From the NCBI GenBank assembly GCA_009773495.1, contig WSXW01000005.1, positions 52,103 to 116,102 on the forward strand: a stretch of 64,000 bases of DNA. Reading direction: 5' to 3'. The stretch is from Bacillota bacterium (GTDB taxonomy: Bacteria > Bacillota > UBA994). Positions 1 through 6,914 of the stretch are shown piece by piece (position 1 is the stretch's first letter; each line of letters opens with the position of its first letter). The position numbers and the translations under genes are program-made. The notes under the pieces were generated by a model. The model was not told where the DNA came from and did no database searches. It saw nothing but the letters and a program-made list of their open reading frames with translations.

Positions 1-348
1 GAGCGCGGCGGAACCCTCTCTCAGGGCCAGCGGCAGTTGCTCGCCTTTACCCGAGCGCTAGTGGCAGACCCAAGGATACTGATACTAGACGAAGCGACCT
101 CAAGCATAGATACCGAGACTGAACAATTGATTCAGAAAGCTTTGGGTGAGCTGCTTAAGGGCAGAACCTCATTTGTAATCGCCCACAGATTAAGTACCAT
201 CCGCAACGCAGACGTCATTATGGTTGTGGACGACGGCAGAATTATCGAGCGCGGTTCACACGATGAACTTATCGCCCATCAAGGTAAGTATTACGCGCTC
301 TACACAACACAATACAAGCATATGCGGGATATGTTGAGAGCGGATTAG
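1..348 (+). CDS. ABC exporter, C-terminal ATPase part (5' end outside window)
   Basis: The gene enters from before base 1; the frame is open from base 1 and ends at TAG 346-348. The visible part starts just before the ABC signature LSQGQ (residues 6-10), then has Walker B ([10 protein letters not shown]) and the H-loop His in [10 protein letters not shown]. This order and wording are typical of the nucleotide-binding domain of MsbA/BmrA/LmrA-type half exporters, in which a membrane domain precedes the ATPase in the same chain. The membrane domain is not visible, so the exported substrate (lipid, drug or peptide) cannot be judged. A strong hairpin follows at 458-487. Confidence 0.85.
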   Translation, partial: ERGGTLSQGQRQLLAFTRALVADPRILILDEATSSIDTETEQLIQKALGELLKGRTSFVIAHRLSTIRNADVIMVVDDGRIIERGSHDELIAHQGKYYALYTTQYKHMRDMLRAD

Positions 349-457
349 CTTTGAGGGCTGAGTGTGAGCCCAGCTACTTCCCCTAAGGAGCCTATGTAGC
401 CTCGAAGCACCGACTCGGGGAGGTCCTCCGCTACAAGGGGTGCCCCCCCGCACCATA

Positions 458-487
458 GAACAACGCGCCCTTGCGGGCGCGTTGTTC
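458..487. terminator. Intrinsic-terminator-like hairpin between convergent genes
   Basis: A perfect 13-bp stem (458-470 with 475-487) closes a TTGC loop. It lies between the end of the ABC gene (+) and the end of the MoaD-like gene (-), and could serve both. The T-run after it is weak on either strand, so the terminator role rests on the stem and the position. Confidence 0.6.
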
Positions 488-724
488 TTAACCTCCAGCC
501 GGGGGGCTGAAAAGAAGGACATCATCCCCGGGCTGCAACATGGCGGTTTTAGGTTGTTTTACTCCGTTTACATTGACCATCATAATGAGCAGTGGATCGA
601 CACTGAGCGCTTTAAGCATGTCTAGGATGCTAATAGGGCCCTCACTTACGAACTCGAACCGCTCCTGCTCGCCCGGAAAATACTTGATCACGTGTCCGCG
701 GACGCTGACCTTAATAGGTTCCAT
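488..724 (-). CDS. MoaD/ThiS-family sulfur carrier protein
   Basis: A 78-residue protein of ubiquitin-like size ending in Pro-Ala-Gly-Gly. A C-terminal Gly-Gly is the hallmark of MoaD/ThiS carriers, which are adenylated and thiocarboxylated there to donate sulfur, in MoaD's case to the dithiolene of molybdopterin. Its start codon overlaps the aldehyde oxidoreductase stop (TAATG), so the two are translationally coupled. Small MoaD-like genes beside tungsten oxidoreductases are common, and the inferred role is supply of the tungstopterin cofactor to the neighbour. A ThiS role is less likely, since no thiamine genes are nearby. Confidence 0.75.
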   Translation of the reverse strand: MEPIKVSVRGHVIKYFPGEQERFEFVSEGPISILDMLKALSVDPLLIMMVNVNGVKQPKTAMLQPGDDVLLFSPPAGG

Positions 725-2571
725 TACTTCCGCAGTGGAGCGATGGTAGACTCGACAAACCCTAGGCCCACCTTCTTGAGCTGAGCTGCTGAGGGGATGC
801 CGTTGTTATCCCAGCCACGCAGTTTGTAGTACTCATCGAGGAGGCGATCAATAACTTCTTTAGGCATGTATTTACCTGCTGTCGGGCCATCAGGAATCGG
901 CTCTTCCATGAATCGTGCCGGAGGATAATCGAAACTGCGCCCAAATCCTTCGATTTCGCGCAAGCTGTAGGAACGGGTGAGGTTCCACACTCGCTCTGAA
1001 AAGGCTAATAGATCATCCCAGGTAAGTTCCTTGCCTGTAACCGCTTTAAAGATCTGTGGATACCAGTCGAGCTCGAATCCTAGCTCGACCCACTGTAAGC
1101 GACATAAGCAAAGCATGTCGAATAAGGGACGAATATGCTGTAACTCAATAACACGTTGTGCCTTGCCTTCGAGTTTGTCACGACCGGTCGCTACATCGAA
1201 GGTAATCGCCCAAGAACGGTTATGGTGTGCGCCAACATCGGCGGTCATATAAGAAAGCATCATTGCCGGAGCATAGCGAGCTTCGTAGCCAGACCACTCT
1301 ACGCCTTTGACGTGTATGGCAAACTTCTCGGAGCCCTGCCCAAAGACCTTAGCTGCTTCTCTTACTCCATCAGCTAGAACACTACCAATTCCACGACGGT
1401 AAGCGATCTCTTGCGATAACCATACGAAGTCCTCGACACTGCCAAACTTAAGCGAGCGCCCGCTAATGTCTTCACTCTTGATAATACCTTTTTCAAAACA
1501 CTCCATGGCGAAACCGACCACGTTACCACCGGAGATTGAATCAAGGCCGAGCTCGTCAAGAATATAGTTGGCGTAAGCACAGTCCTCAATGTTGTCTATT
1601 TCGGTGTTTCCGCCGATTAGGGCGATAGTCTCGTATTCAGGACCTTCTACATGAATGTCATACTCGGCCTTCTTGACGCGGGAGTACTTGCCGCAAGGTA
1701 TTGGACAAGAATAACAAGCCTTATCCGTCACCTTAATCTTTCTCATTAGCGCTTCGCCGTTAATGTCCTTGTGCTTAGGGAAATACCCTGTTTGGAAATT
1801 GCGTGTAGGGAACGCGCCTATTTCATTGACCCAGTCCGTAACACCGGCCGTGCCCTGTGGGGTCCATTCTTCGAAACCGGGCTTCTCAAAGCAGGCTGCG
1901 AACATCTCTTTGCCCTTCTCCAAAGTAGCAACCGGGTCGGCTAACTGTATAGTCTTAGTTCCATGTACGGCAATAGCTTTAAGATTCTTAGAGCCCATAA
2001 CGGCACCAATGCCAGTGCGTCCAGCTTGCCTTCCGAAGTCGTGGCTAATACAAGCAAATAGAACCTTGTTTTCACCGGCGGGGCCGATGGTAGCAATTTG
2101 GAACTCATCACCTAAGTCCTGCTTGAGCAGAGTTTCGGACTCTAGAGCACCCTTACCCCACAGTTCTGCTGCAGGACGAATTTCAATATTAAAGTCATCT
2201 ATAAACAGATAGACTGGCTCGTCGGCGATCCCTTCGATAATAATGGCATCGAAGCCGGCGTACTTAATTTCAGGAGAGATATGGCCGCCTACGTTAGAAT
2301 CCCCATACCCGCCAGTAGCTGGAGACTTTGCTCCAAATTCGAGCTTACCTGCACCGGGTAAAAAGACACCGGTAAGAGGGCCAGGAGATATTATCACCTT
2401 GTTTTCTGGGCCAAATGGGTCAGCTCCTGGCGGGATCTCATCCCACATTAGCTTAGCTACAAAACCGCGACCGCCAAGGAAATTATCAGCAAGGTCCTGA
2501 GGAAGCGGTGTGATGCTGTGTGTCCTGTTTGTTAGATTAACACGGAGTATATTGCCTGCGTAACCGTTCAT
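724..2571 (-). CDS. Aldehyde:ferredoxin oxidoreductase (tungsten AOR family)
   Basis: At 615 residues the length is normal for AOR-family enzymes, which oxidise aldehydes to acids (or the reverse) with ferredoxin in the cytoplasm, using a tungsto-bispterin and a [4Fe-4S] cluster. The N-terminal domain has the family wording NFLGGRGF, then ISPGPLTG and GYGDSNVGG. Three cluster cysteines lie in ACYSCPIPCG (C-x2-C-x3-C), and a late Cys in DMLCLCRLQ would be the fourth ligand. ELGLDSISGG and DMLCLC fit the two DxxGL-type pterin-binding motifs. The start has AGGAGG seven bases upstream. It is the second gene of a ferredoxin-AOR-MoaD operon. The true aldehyde substrate cannot be told from sequence. 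Confidence 0.92.
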   Translation of the reverse strand: MNGYAGNILRVNLTNRTHSITPLPQDLADNFLGGRGFVAKLMWDEIPPGADPFGPENKVIISPGPLTGVFLPGAGKLEFGAKSPATGGYGDSNVGGHISPEIKYAGFDAIIIEGIADEPVYLFIDDFNIEIRPAAELWGKGALESETLLKQDLGDEFQIATIGPAGENKVLFACISHDFGRQAGRTGIGAVMGSKNLKAIAVHGTKTIQLADPVATLEKGKEMFAACFEKPGFEEWTPQGTAGVTDWVNEIGAFPTRNFQTGYFPKHKDINGEALMRKIKVTDKACYSCPIPCGKYSRVKKAEYDIHVEGPEYETIALIGGNTEIDNIEDCAYANYILDELGLDSISGGNVVGFAMECFEKGIIKSEDISGRSLKFGSVEDFVWLSQEIAYRRGIGSVLADGVREAAKVFGQGSEKFAIHVKGVEWSGYEARYAPAMMLSYMTADVGAHHNRSWAITFDVATGRDKLEGKAQRVIELQHIRPLFDMLCLCRLQWVELGFELDWYPQIFKAVTGKELTWDDLLAFSERVWNLTRSYSLREIEGFGRSFDYPPARFMEEPIPDGPTAGKYMPKEVIDRLLDEYYKLRGWDNNGIPSAAQLKKVGLGFVESTIAPLRK

Positions 2572-2582
2572 ATAAAGACCTC

Positions 2583-2990
2583 CTATCTTCCAATTCTCTT
2601 GACGATGCCGTCTGCATCAAGTATGGCCTCGCGCGGACAGTAGCGTACGCAATCTCCGCAATTGTCGCACTTAATTGGGGCGGTCTCGGCGGGGTGTACA
2701 ATCATTACGTTCAGTGGGCAGGCAGAGACGCAGGCCATGCAGCCGATGCAAGTCTCGCGGTCAAGAATGTATACTCCATCCTTTTCAGTAATGGCATCAA
2801 CTGGGCAGACATCAGCACAGGCTCCACATTGGTTACATACAGTGACCTCAAAAACACCAGGGACTGGAAACTTACCCTCAACCTTCAAAGCTCCTTTTTT
2901 GGGGTTATTTTCTTGGAAATGGCTCAGAGCGCAGATAGTTAGGCATACCTTGCAGCCTGAACAGCGACTAGACTCTGTGGTAAGACGCAC
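2583..2990 (-). CDS. Polyferredoxin with four Fe-S motifs, AOR partner
   Basis: A 135-residue iron-sulfur protein with four Cys-rich motifs in order: CSGCKVCLTIC, CNQCGACADVC, CIGCMACVSAC and CDNCGDCVRYC. It could hold up to four [4Fe-4S] clusters. It directly precedes the AOR gene (11-base gap), so it probably carries electrons between AOR and a bulk ferredoxin or another enzyme. I chose the GTG at 2990 because GAGGAGGT lies six to seven bases upstream. An ATG nine codons earlier would place that ribosome binding site inside the gene. It resembles the small subunits of AOR complexes and the HycB/PhsB-type electron-transfer proteins. Confidence 0.85.
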   Translation of the reverse strand: MRLTTESSRCSGCKVCLTICALSHFQENNPKKGALKVEGKFPVPGVFEVTVCNQCGACADVCPVDAITEKDGVYILDRETCIGCMACVSACPLNVMIVHPAETAPIKCDNCGDCVRYCPREAILDADGIVKRIGR

Positions 2991-3064
2991 AAAAGCACCT
3001 CCTCGGATATTTCTCACAAAGCCTGTATATTCGAGAAAGGTGCTATTAAGTCCTGCTACAACTG

Positions 3065-3757
3065 CTATTTTTCTGGTTCTAGGTTCGGTCTAAAAGGGGA
3101 TCTAGAGTGGGCGATACGCACCTGTTTGAGGGCTCTCCACCACATAAAGAGTGAGAGGGGTACTACCAAGAGGGCGTACTCCGGTCTGCGCATAGACAAC
3201 AGGATGTCATAGGTGCCATGAAGCAGGGTAGGTATGAGCAGAGCGTAAATTAGGTAGTAGGTCTCACGACTCGTAGAGAACTTGGCCCGACCAGCGTAAT
3301 ACCCCATAAATGCGCCAAATAACGCATGGGCTGGCACCGCAAGCAACATACGAGCCACGGCTACAGGCAACCCACCACGAGTAACATACAGGATATTCTC
3401 CAAAGCGGCGAAACCAAGTGATGCGGTAATGGCGTACATCATGCCGTCGTAGGGCTCATTAAAAGCGGGATGGCGGTATGCGATATACATCAACACTAAA
3501 AACTTGACAAGTTCTTCGACCAAAGCTATGACAATGAAATTCTCGATGAAGATAAACAACGGGCTGCCTGGCTCAGCCCAGACCACCAGTAGCCGATGCA
3601 GTGCCAGACCAAGTATAATTGCCGGAATAACGCTCAACGACCCCCAGGTAAAGACCTTTAGCAAAAGCAGCTTCGGCTCTTTTTCGTATTTGTCGCGAAC
3701 ATAAAAATACGAGAATAGGGCAACTACAGGAGCGAGGGAAAGGGCCAGTATCAGCAA
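3065..3757 (-). CDS. prsW: PrsW-family intramembrane protease
   Basis: A 230-residue, very hydrophobic protein with the conserved PrsW motifs: EELVK in a membrane segment (about residues 76-80), GFAALENI, HALFGAFMGYYAG and LHGTYDI. In Bacillus subtilis PrsW cleaves the anti-sigma factor RsiW at site 1 of a regulated proteolysis cascade; other members have unknown targets. No RsiW-like gene is nearby, so the target here is open. The start is TTG at 3757 with AGGGGG eight bases upstream. It lies upstream of, and in the same direction as, the ferredoxin-AOR operon, with a 74-base gap. Confidence 0.82.
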   Translation of the reverse strand: MLILALSLAPVVALFSYFYVRDKYEKEPKLLLLKVFTWGSLSVIPAIILGLALHRLLVVWAEPGSPLFIFIENFIVIALVEELVKFLVLMYIAYRHPAFNEPYDGMMYAITASLGFAALENILYVTRGGLPVAVARMLLAVPAHALFGAFMGYYAGRAKFSTSRETYYLIYALLIPTLLHGTYDILLSMRRPEYALLVVPLSLFMWWRALKQVRIAHSRSPFRPNLEPEK

Positions 3758-3867
3758 AGGTTAAACCCCCTAAGTGTGTTTGTCCTTCTTAATTTCGTTA
3801 TATAGTGGGTAAATCCTGTCTTATTCCATCGTTCCACTAACAAAAAAATTCATCCTAGAAAATAAAG

Positions 3868-3887
3868 GCGACCCCCAAAGGGGCCGC
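3868..3887 (-). terminator. Intrinsic terminator after the 95-residue gene
   Basis: On the minus strand GCGGCCCC pairs with GGGGTCGC (one G-T pair) around a TTTG loop, followed by CTTTATTTT. It sits 11 bases past the stop of the small gene at 3899-4186. Confidence 0.75.
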
Positions 3888-3898
3888 TTTTAGTATAC

Positions 3899-4186
3899 CT
3901 ATTGGATAGTTTGCCATACTAGATTAAGATGTAACACTTTACGTTTCACAGCAGTAAGCTCTGTGCTCTTGCGATCTACCTCTAGGTAGGAACCGTCAGT
4001 AAAGTGGATGCGCATACGCAGTGCCACCGGCGACAAGTCAGGCGAAGCAACTTCACACACTTCAATAGTCTGTACCGTCTTGCCACCAAAATTCTCGGAG
4101 AGTTCGCGGTTGGTGTTGAACTGAAACTGCGGACCCTTAGACATGTCAACCGGCTGTTGCAAGATTTGGACGCTAATCAGATTCAC
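3899..4186 (-). CDS. Hypothetical protein, 95 residues
   Basis: Not recognised. It is a small soluble protein with no membrane segment or signal peptide, with alternating hydrophobic stretches near the end (MRIHFTDGSYLEVD, then VLHLNLVW) that suggest a beta-rich fold. Coding is supported by a strong GGGGAGG site, a terminator directly after the stop and no overlapping gene. The start is uncertain: GTG at 4186 touches the ribosome binding site, while CTG or ATT two or three codons later have better spacing. Confidence 0.55.
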   Translation of the reverse strand: MNLISVQILQQPVDMSKGPQFQFNTNRELSENFGGKTVQTIEVCEVASPDLSPVALRMRIHFTDGSYLEVDRKSTELTAVKRKVLHLNLVWQTIQ

Positions 4187-4228
4187 CTCCCCACCCTGAA
4201 TTGGATGTTAGAGCGACTGTTATACCGA

Positions 4229-4249
4229 GCGAGGTGAATTTTACCTCGC
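4229..4249. promoter_or_regulatory. Inverted repeat in divergent intergenic region
   Basis: GCGAGGT (4229-4235) and ACCTCGC (4243-4249) form a 7-bp perfect inverted repeat between the divergent small genes at 3899-4186 and 4413-4601. It could be an operator or an mRNA hairpin; nothing further can be said. Confidence 0.3.
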
Positions 4250-4412
4250 AAAGGGACCGCTTGAAAAGTGAGGCGAAAAGTGGCTGGAAGCTGGTGGACA
4301 TCTATGAGTTAGAATCTCTTAATAGTATATGTATTTGCTATTGCTCGTGAATATCCTGCCCTAAACTGAATCTTTGAAACAATTTAATTTTAGCGAGGAG
4401 AGGAGGTGTACT

Positions 4413-4601
4413 GTGGATAAGCCCACCAAAATCTCGAACAAACGTAAATTCATGAACGAGGAAATCGCTGCTGAACTCAACGAGACGTTACACTTGACAC
4501 ACCCGCGCGAAGCAAAGTCCCAGAAGGCTCAGTTAAGGTCCGTACATCAGCACGGTACGCGCAAAGACAAGAAGCTCAAGTATCACAAGAAAATTACTTA
4601 G
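4413..4601 (+). CDS. Small lysine-rich protein, 62 residues
   Basis: Not recognised. The GTG at 4413 is chosen because AGGAGG lies six bases upstream (4401-4406); a TTG 13 codons earlier has no such site. The product is very basic, with Lys/Arg clusters at both ends (ISNKRKFM and RKDKKLKYHKK), an acidic middle (NEEIAAELNE) and no hydrophobic segment. The charge pattern would suit nucleic-acid or ribosome binding, which is inference only. A terminator-like hairpin follows at 4625-4647, supporting a real single-gene transcript. Confidence 0.6.
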   Translation: MDKPTKISNKRKFMNEEIAAELNETLHLTHPREAKSQKAQLRSVHQHGTRKDKKLKYHKKIT

Positions 4602-4624
4602 CGCATTTAACCCTCTAATCAGAA

Positions 4625-4647
4625 GGGCACCCTATTTAGGGGTGCCC
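4625..4647. terminator. Bidirectional terminator-like hairpin
   Basis: GGGCACCC (4625-4632) pairs with GGGTGCCC (4640-4647). On the plus strand it is followed by GTTATTTCTATTTC. It ends the 62-residue gene, and its left arm reaches the stop codon of the convergent membrane hydrolase. Confidence 0.65.
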
Positions 4648-5525
4648 GTTATTTCTATTTCAGCTGCGGACTTCTGTGCCGCGAGGTCAGTCACTCTGAT
4701 GACAGAACTACCTTCCCTTGTCTCCTGCAGGAGCTCAACGTGGGGGTGCCTGCTATGGTTTAAGAATATCTGCCCCTCTTTGTTGTTTCGCAGTAGCTTA
4801 ATCCATGGTTCCTCTGTGTCAGCTTTGAGCCGCCCTAGCTCTACTACTTTTCTTGTGATAAGGTTTACTTCCCCCTGAACGACAAGTCCGTGGGGTAAGT
4901 TTGCCACATACCGCCAAGTCCAGGGCTTAATCGTGGGTATAACGCTTTTTAGCTCCTTGGTGTGATAGCGAACCACTCTAGCAGCCCACAGATGAAGACC
5001 CACCCTTACTAATAGCCACACACCCACTCCCAGCAACGCAAGAAGCCCGGCGGGGCGCGATGGGTACCGACCACTGACCCAGGCTAGCCACCCTAACCCC
5101 AGTATCGCTGCCATTACAGGGTCAAATGTGGGCGCGAGGTCCCATGCTACGCGCCACTTCGACCAAGGTATGAGAGCTTGGGTACCGAAGGAGTTAGAAA
5201 AGTCGAGTAGAATGTGGAGACCTACACCTAAAAGCGCGTAAAACAGCAAAAAGCTATAGGGTAAACCAGAAACGAACCTTGCTATTGCTGCTAGCACTAT
5301 TGCACTGCCCACCTGGGCAGGAATGGAGTGCGACCATCCACGATGCTGTTCTAAGTAAGCCCACTTGCCGAACGCTAGGTAGACAATATCTAAATCAGGA
5401 AGCTGCGACGCTGCAGCAGTTGTCGCAACTATCGTAGCGCGCTCGGCCGTGGTTATAATTTCTGGATTACCTAGGGCGATGCCGGCAAGAGCAAATCCCA
5501 CTAAGCCGTGTGTGATGTTCTCCAA
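4632..5525 (-). CDS. YdjM/DUF457-type membrane metal-dependent hydrolase
   Basis: About 297 residues. The N-terminal half has several membrane segments and the histidine/aspartate motifs of the YdjM (DUF457) family: ITHGLVGFA, PDLDIVY, HRGWSHS and HILLDFSNSFGTQ, ending in PTFDPV. These are thought to bind metal at the membrane. The C-terminal part is a soluble domain of unknown role. The TTG at 5525 is preferred: the preceding bases carry TGGAGG, while the in-frame ATG at 5579 has no ribosome binding site and the conserved part starts only at ITHG. Substrate unknown. Confidence 0.75.
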   Translation of the reverse strand: MENITHGLVGFALAGIALGNPEIITTAERATIVATTAAASQLPDLDIVYLAFGKWAYLEQHRGWSHSIPAQVGSAIVLAAIARFVSGLPYSFLLFYALLGVGLHILLDFSNSFGTQALIPWSKWRVAWDLAPTFDPVMAAILGLGWLAWVSGRYPSRPAGLLALLGVGVWLLVRVGLHLWAARVVRYHTKELKSVIPTIKPWTWRYVANLPHGLVVQGEVNLITRKVVELGRLKADTEEPWIKLLRNNKEGQIFLNHSRHPHVELLQETREGSSVIRVTDLAAQKSAAEIEITGTPK

Positions 5526-5659
5526 GCTGAAATGAACCTCCAGTCGTACAAAAGTGATGACACAATATATCTTGCCCATTATCTCACACAGTCATAACCG
5601 AGTTCTGCGATGAGTGAGTATTCATCTTCTATACAGCCTGTCTTGCATAAAATATCCTC

Positions 5660-5688
5660 TTGACAATCTACTCCTCTTGCCTTATGAT
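5660..5688 (+). promoter_or_regulatory. Sigma-A-type promoter of carAB
   Basis: TTGACA (5660-5665), a 17-base spacer and TATGAT (5683-5688). It lies just upstream of the attenuator and about 140 bases before the carA start. Confidence 0.8.
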
Positions 5689-5711
5689 TCTCTAAGTATA
5701 TCACTGAACTG

Positions 5712-5808
5712 CCCTTTAAGCTTGATCCAGAGAGATCGACAAGGGTGGGCTGGTGCGTTGTACATAGTCTTGTGCAGCCTCCTTGCCGCCTGGCAGGGAG
5801 GTATTATT
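5712..5808 (+). promoter_or_regulatory. PyrR-type attenuator in the carAB leader
   Basis: Three mutually exclusive structures can be drawn. (1) An anti-antiterminator at 5712-5745: CCCTT pairs with AAGGG around an inner TTGATC/GATCGA stem whose loop region reads CCAGAGAG, the conserved PyrR-binding signature. (2) An antiterminator pairing 5742-5752 with 5775-5784, with one bulge; it uses both the AAGGG arm and the start of the terminator. (3) A terminator: CCTCCTTGCC (5778-5787) with GGCAGGGAGG (5792-5801), then TATTATTAT. Known logic: PyrR with UMP stabilises (1), allowing (3) and stopping transcription when pyrimidines are plentiful. Confidence 0.8.
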
Positions 5809-5828
5809 ATAACTTAGGGGGTATATTT

Positions 5829-6914
5829 ATGCAACAAAGTGAAGGTTTCCTCATGTTAGAGGACGGTAAATCATTCCGCGGTCATACAATTGGTGCTTGG
5901 GAACAGGCGTTAGGGGAAGTTGTCTTTAACACTAGCATGACAGGATATCAGGAGATTCTTACTGACCCCTCCTACGCCGAACAGATCATTGTAATGACAT
6001 ATCCCCTTATCGGTAATTATGGCATCTCAACTCAGTCTGCTGAAAGCGCAAGCATACACGCGAGAGGTCTTATCGTGAGTGAGAGTTGCCAGACGCCATC
6101 ACACTGGCAATCCTTTGGCGCTCTCGACAGCTATCTCGTATCAAATAATGTTGCCGGGCTAGCTGGTGTGGATACCCGCGCTTTGACTCGTCATTTGCGC
6201 TCCCACGGTACCCTACGCGGGGTTTTTGTGACCGAGCTTTCCACCGCAACAGAGTGGCACAGCACACTGCTGTGCCACAAAAGCGCTGCGGACATTACCG
6301 ACAAGGTAACTACACCCCACCCCTATTGCGCCAAACTGACCGGCTCCTGGCGGGTTGCCGTAGTAGACTACGGCGCTAAGGCGGGTATCATGCGAGCACT
6401 GTCGGCACTTGATGCAGAAGTGTGGGTCTACCCCTGTAGCTTTTCTGCGGCAGAAGTCCTCGCCTCAAAGCCTGACGCCGTAGTGCTTGCCAACGGTCCC
6501 GGTAACCCTAAAGACTGCACCCAAGCTATACTCACCACCAGAGAGTTAATTAAGCACACTCCTACCATGGGCATTTGTTTAGGGCACCAAATATTAGGGC
6601 TTGCACTCGGTGGCGAAGCGTATCGACTCAAGTTTGGGCACCGTGGCGGCAACCACCCCGTTAAAGATCTCGCCTCGGGTCGCGCCTTTATCACGGCCCA
6701 AAACCACGGTTATGCCTTAGCCGAAAGCCCAAATTCCACGTTTATAATCACCCATACCAATATAAACGACGGTTCGATTGAAGGTATTAAGCATAAGGAG
6801 CTACCTGCGTTCTCGGTGCAGTTTCACCCAGAAGCTAGCCCCGGCCCCCATGATGCGCTAGCACTGTTTGAAGCGTTGCATAGCTACGCTTCTGGGGGTG
6901 TACACCATGCCTAA
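5829..6914 (+). CDS. carA: Carbamoyl-phosphate synthase small (glutaminase) subunit
   Basis: A 361-residue glutamine amidotransferase subunit that hydrolyses glutamine and passes ammonia to CarB for carbamoyl phosphate, feeding pyrimidine and arginine synthesis. The N-terminal CPSase domain has the wording EVVFNTSMTGYQEILTDPSY. The class I amidotransferase domain has the nucleophile elbow GICLGHQ (Cys about residue 250) and the HPE triad part in QFHPEASPGPHD. The ATG at 5829 is preceded by AGGGGG; an in-frame start 28 codons upstream would fall inside the attenuator hairpin and is rejected. carB overlaps its end by 8 bases. Confidence 0.97.
   Translation: MQQSEGFLMLEDGKSFRGHTIGAWEQALGEVVFNTSMTGYQEILTDPSYAEQIIVMTYPLIGNYGISTQSAESASIHARGLIVSESCQTPSHWQSFGALDSYLVSNNVAGLAGVDTRALTRHLRSHGTLRGVFVTELSTATEWHSTLLCHKSAADITDKVTTPHPYCAKLTGSWRVAVVDYGAKAGIMRALSALDAEVWVYPCSFSAAEVLASKPDAVVLANGPGNPKDCTQAILTTRELIKHTPTMGICLGHQILGLALGGEAYRLKFGHRGGNHPVKDLASGRAFITAQNHGYALAESPNSTFIITHTNINDGSIEGIKHKELPAFSVQFHPEASPGPHDALALFEALHSYASGGVHHA

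Noticed and set aside
724..2571. Long plus-strand frames opposite AOR
   Set aside because: They are mirror frames of a GC-balanced gene with no start signals, and the minus-strand protein is an unmistakable AOR.
5745..5828. Longer carA start upstream of 5829
   Set aside because: The extra codons fall in the terminator hairpin of the attenuator and show no similarity to CarA; AGGGGG sits right before ATG 5829.
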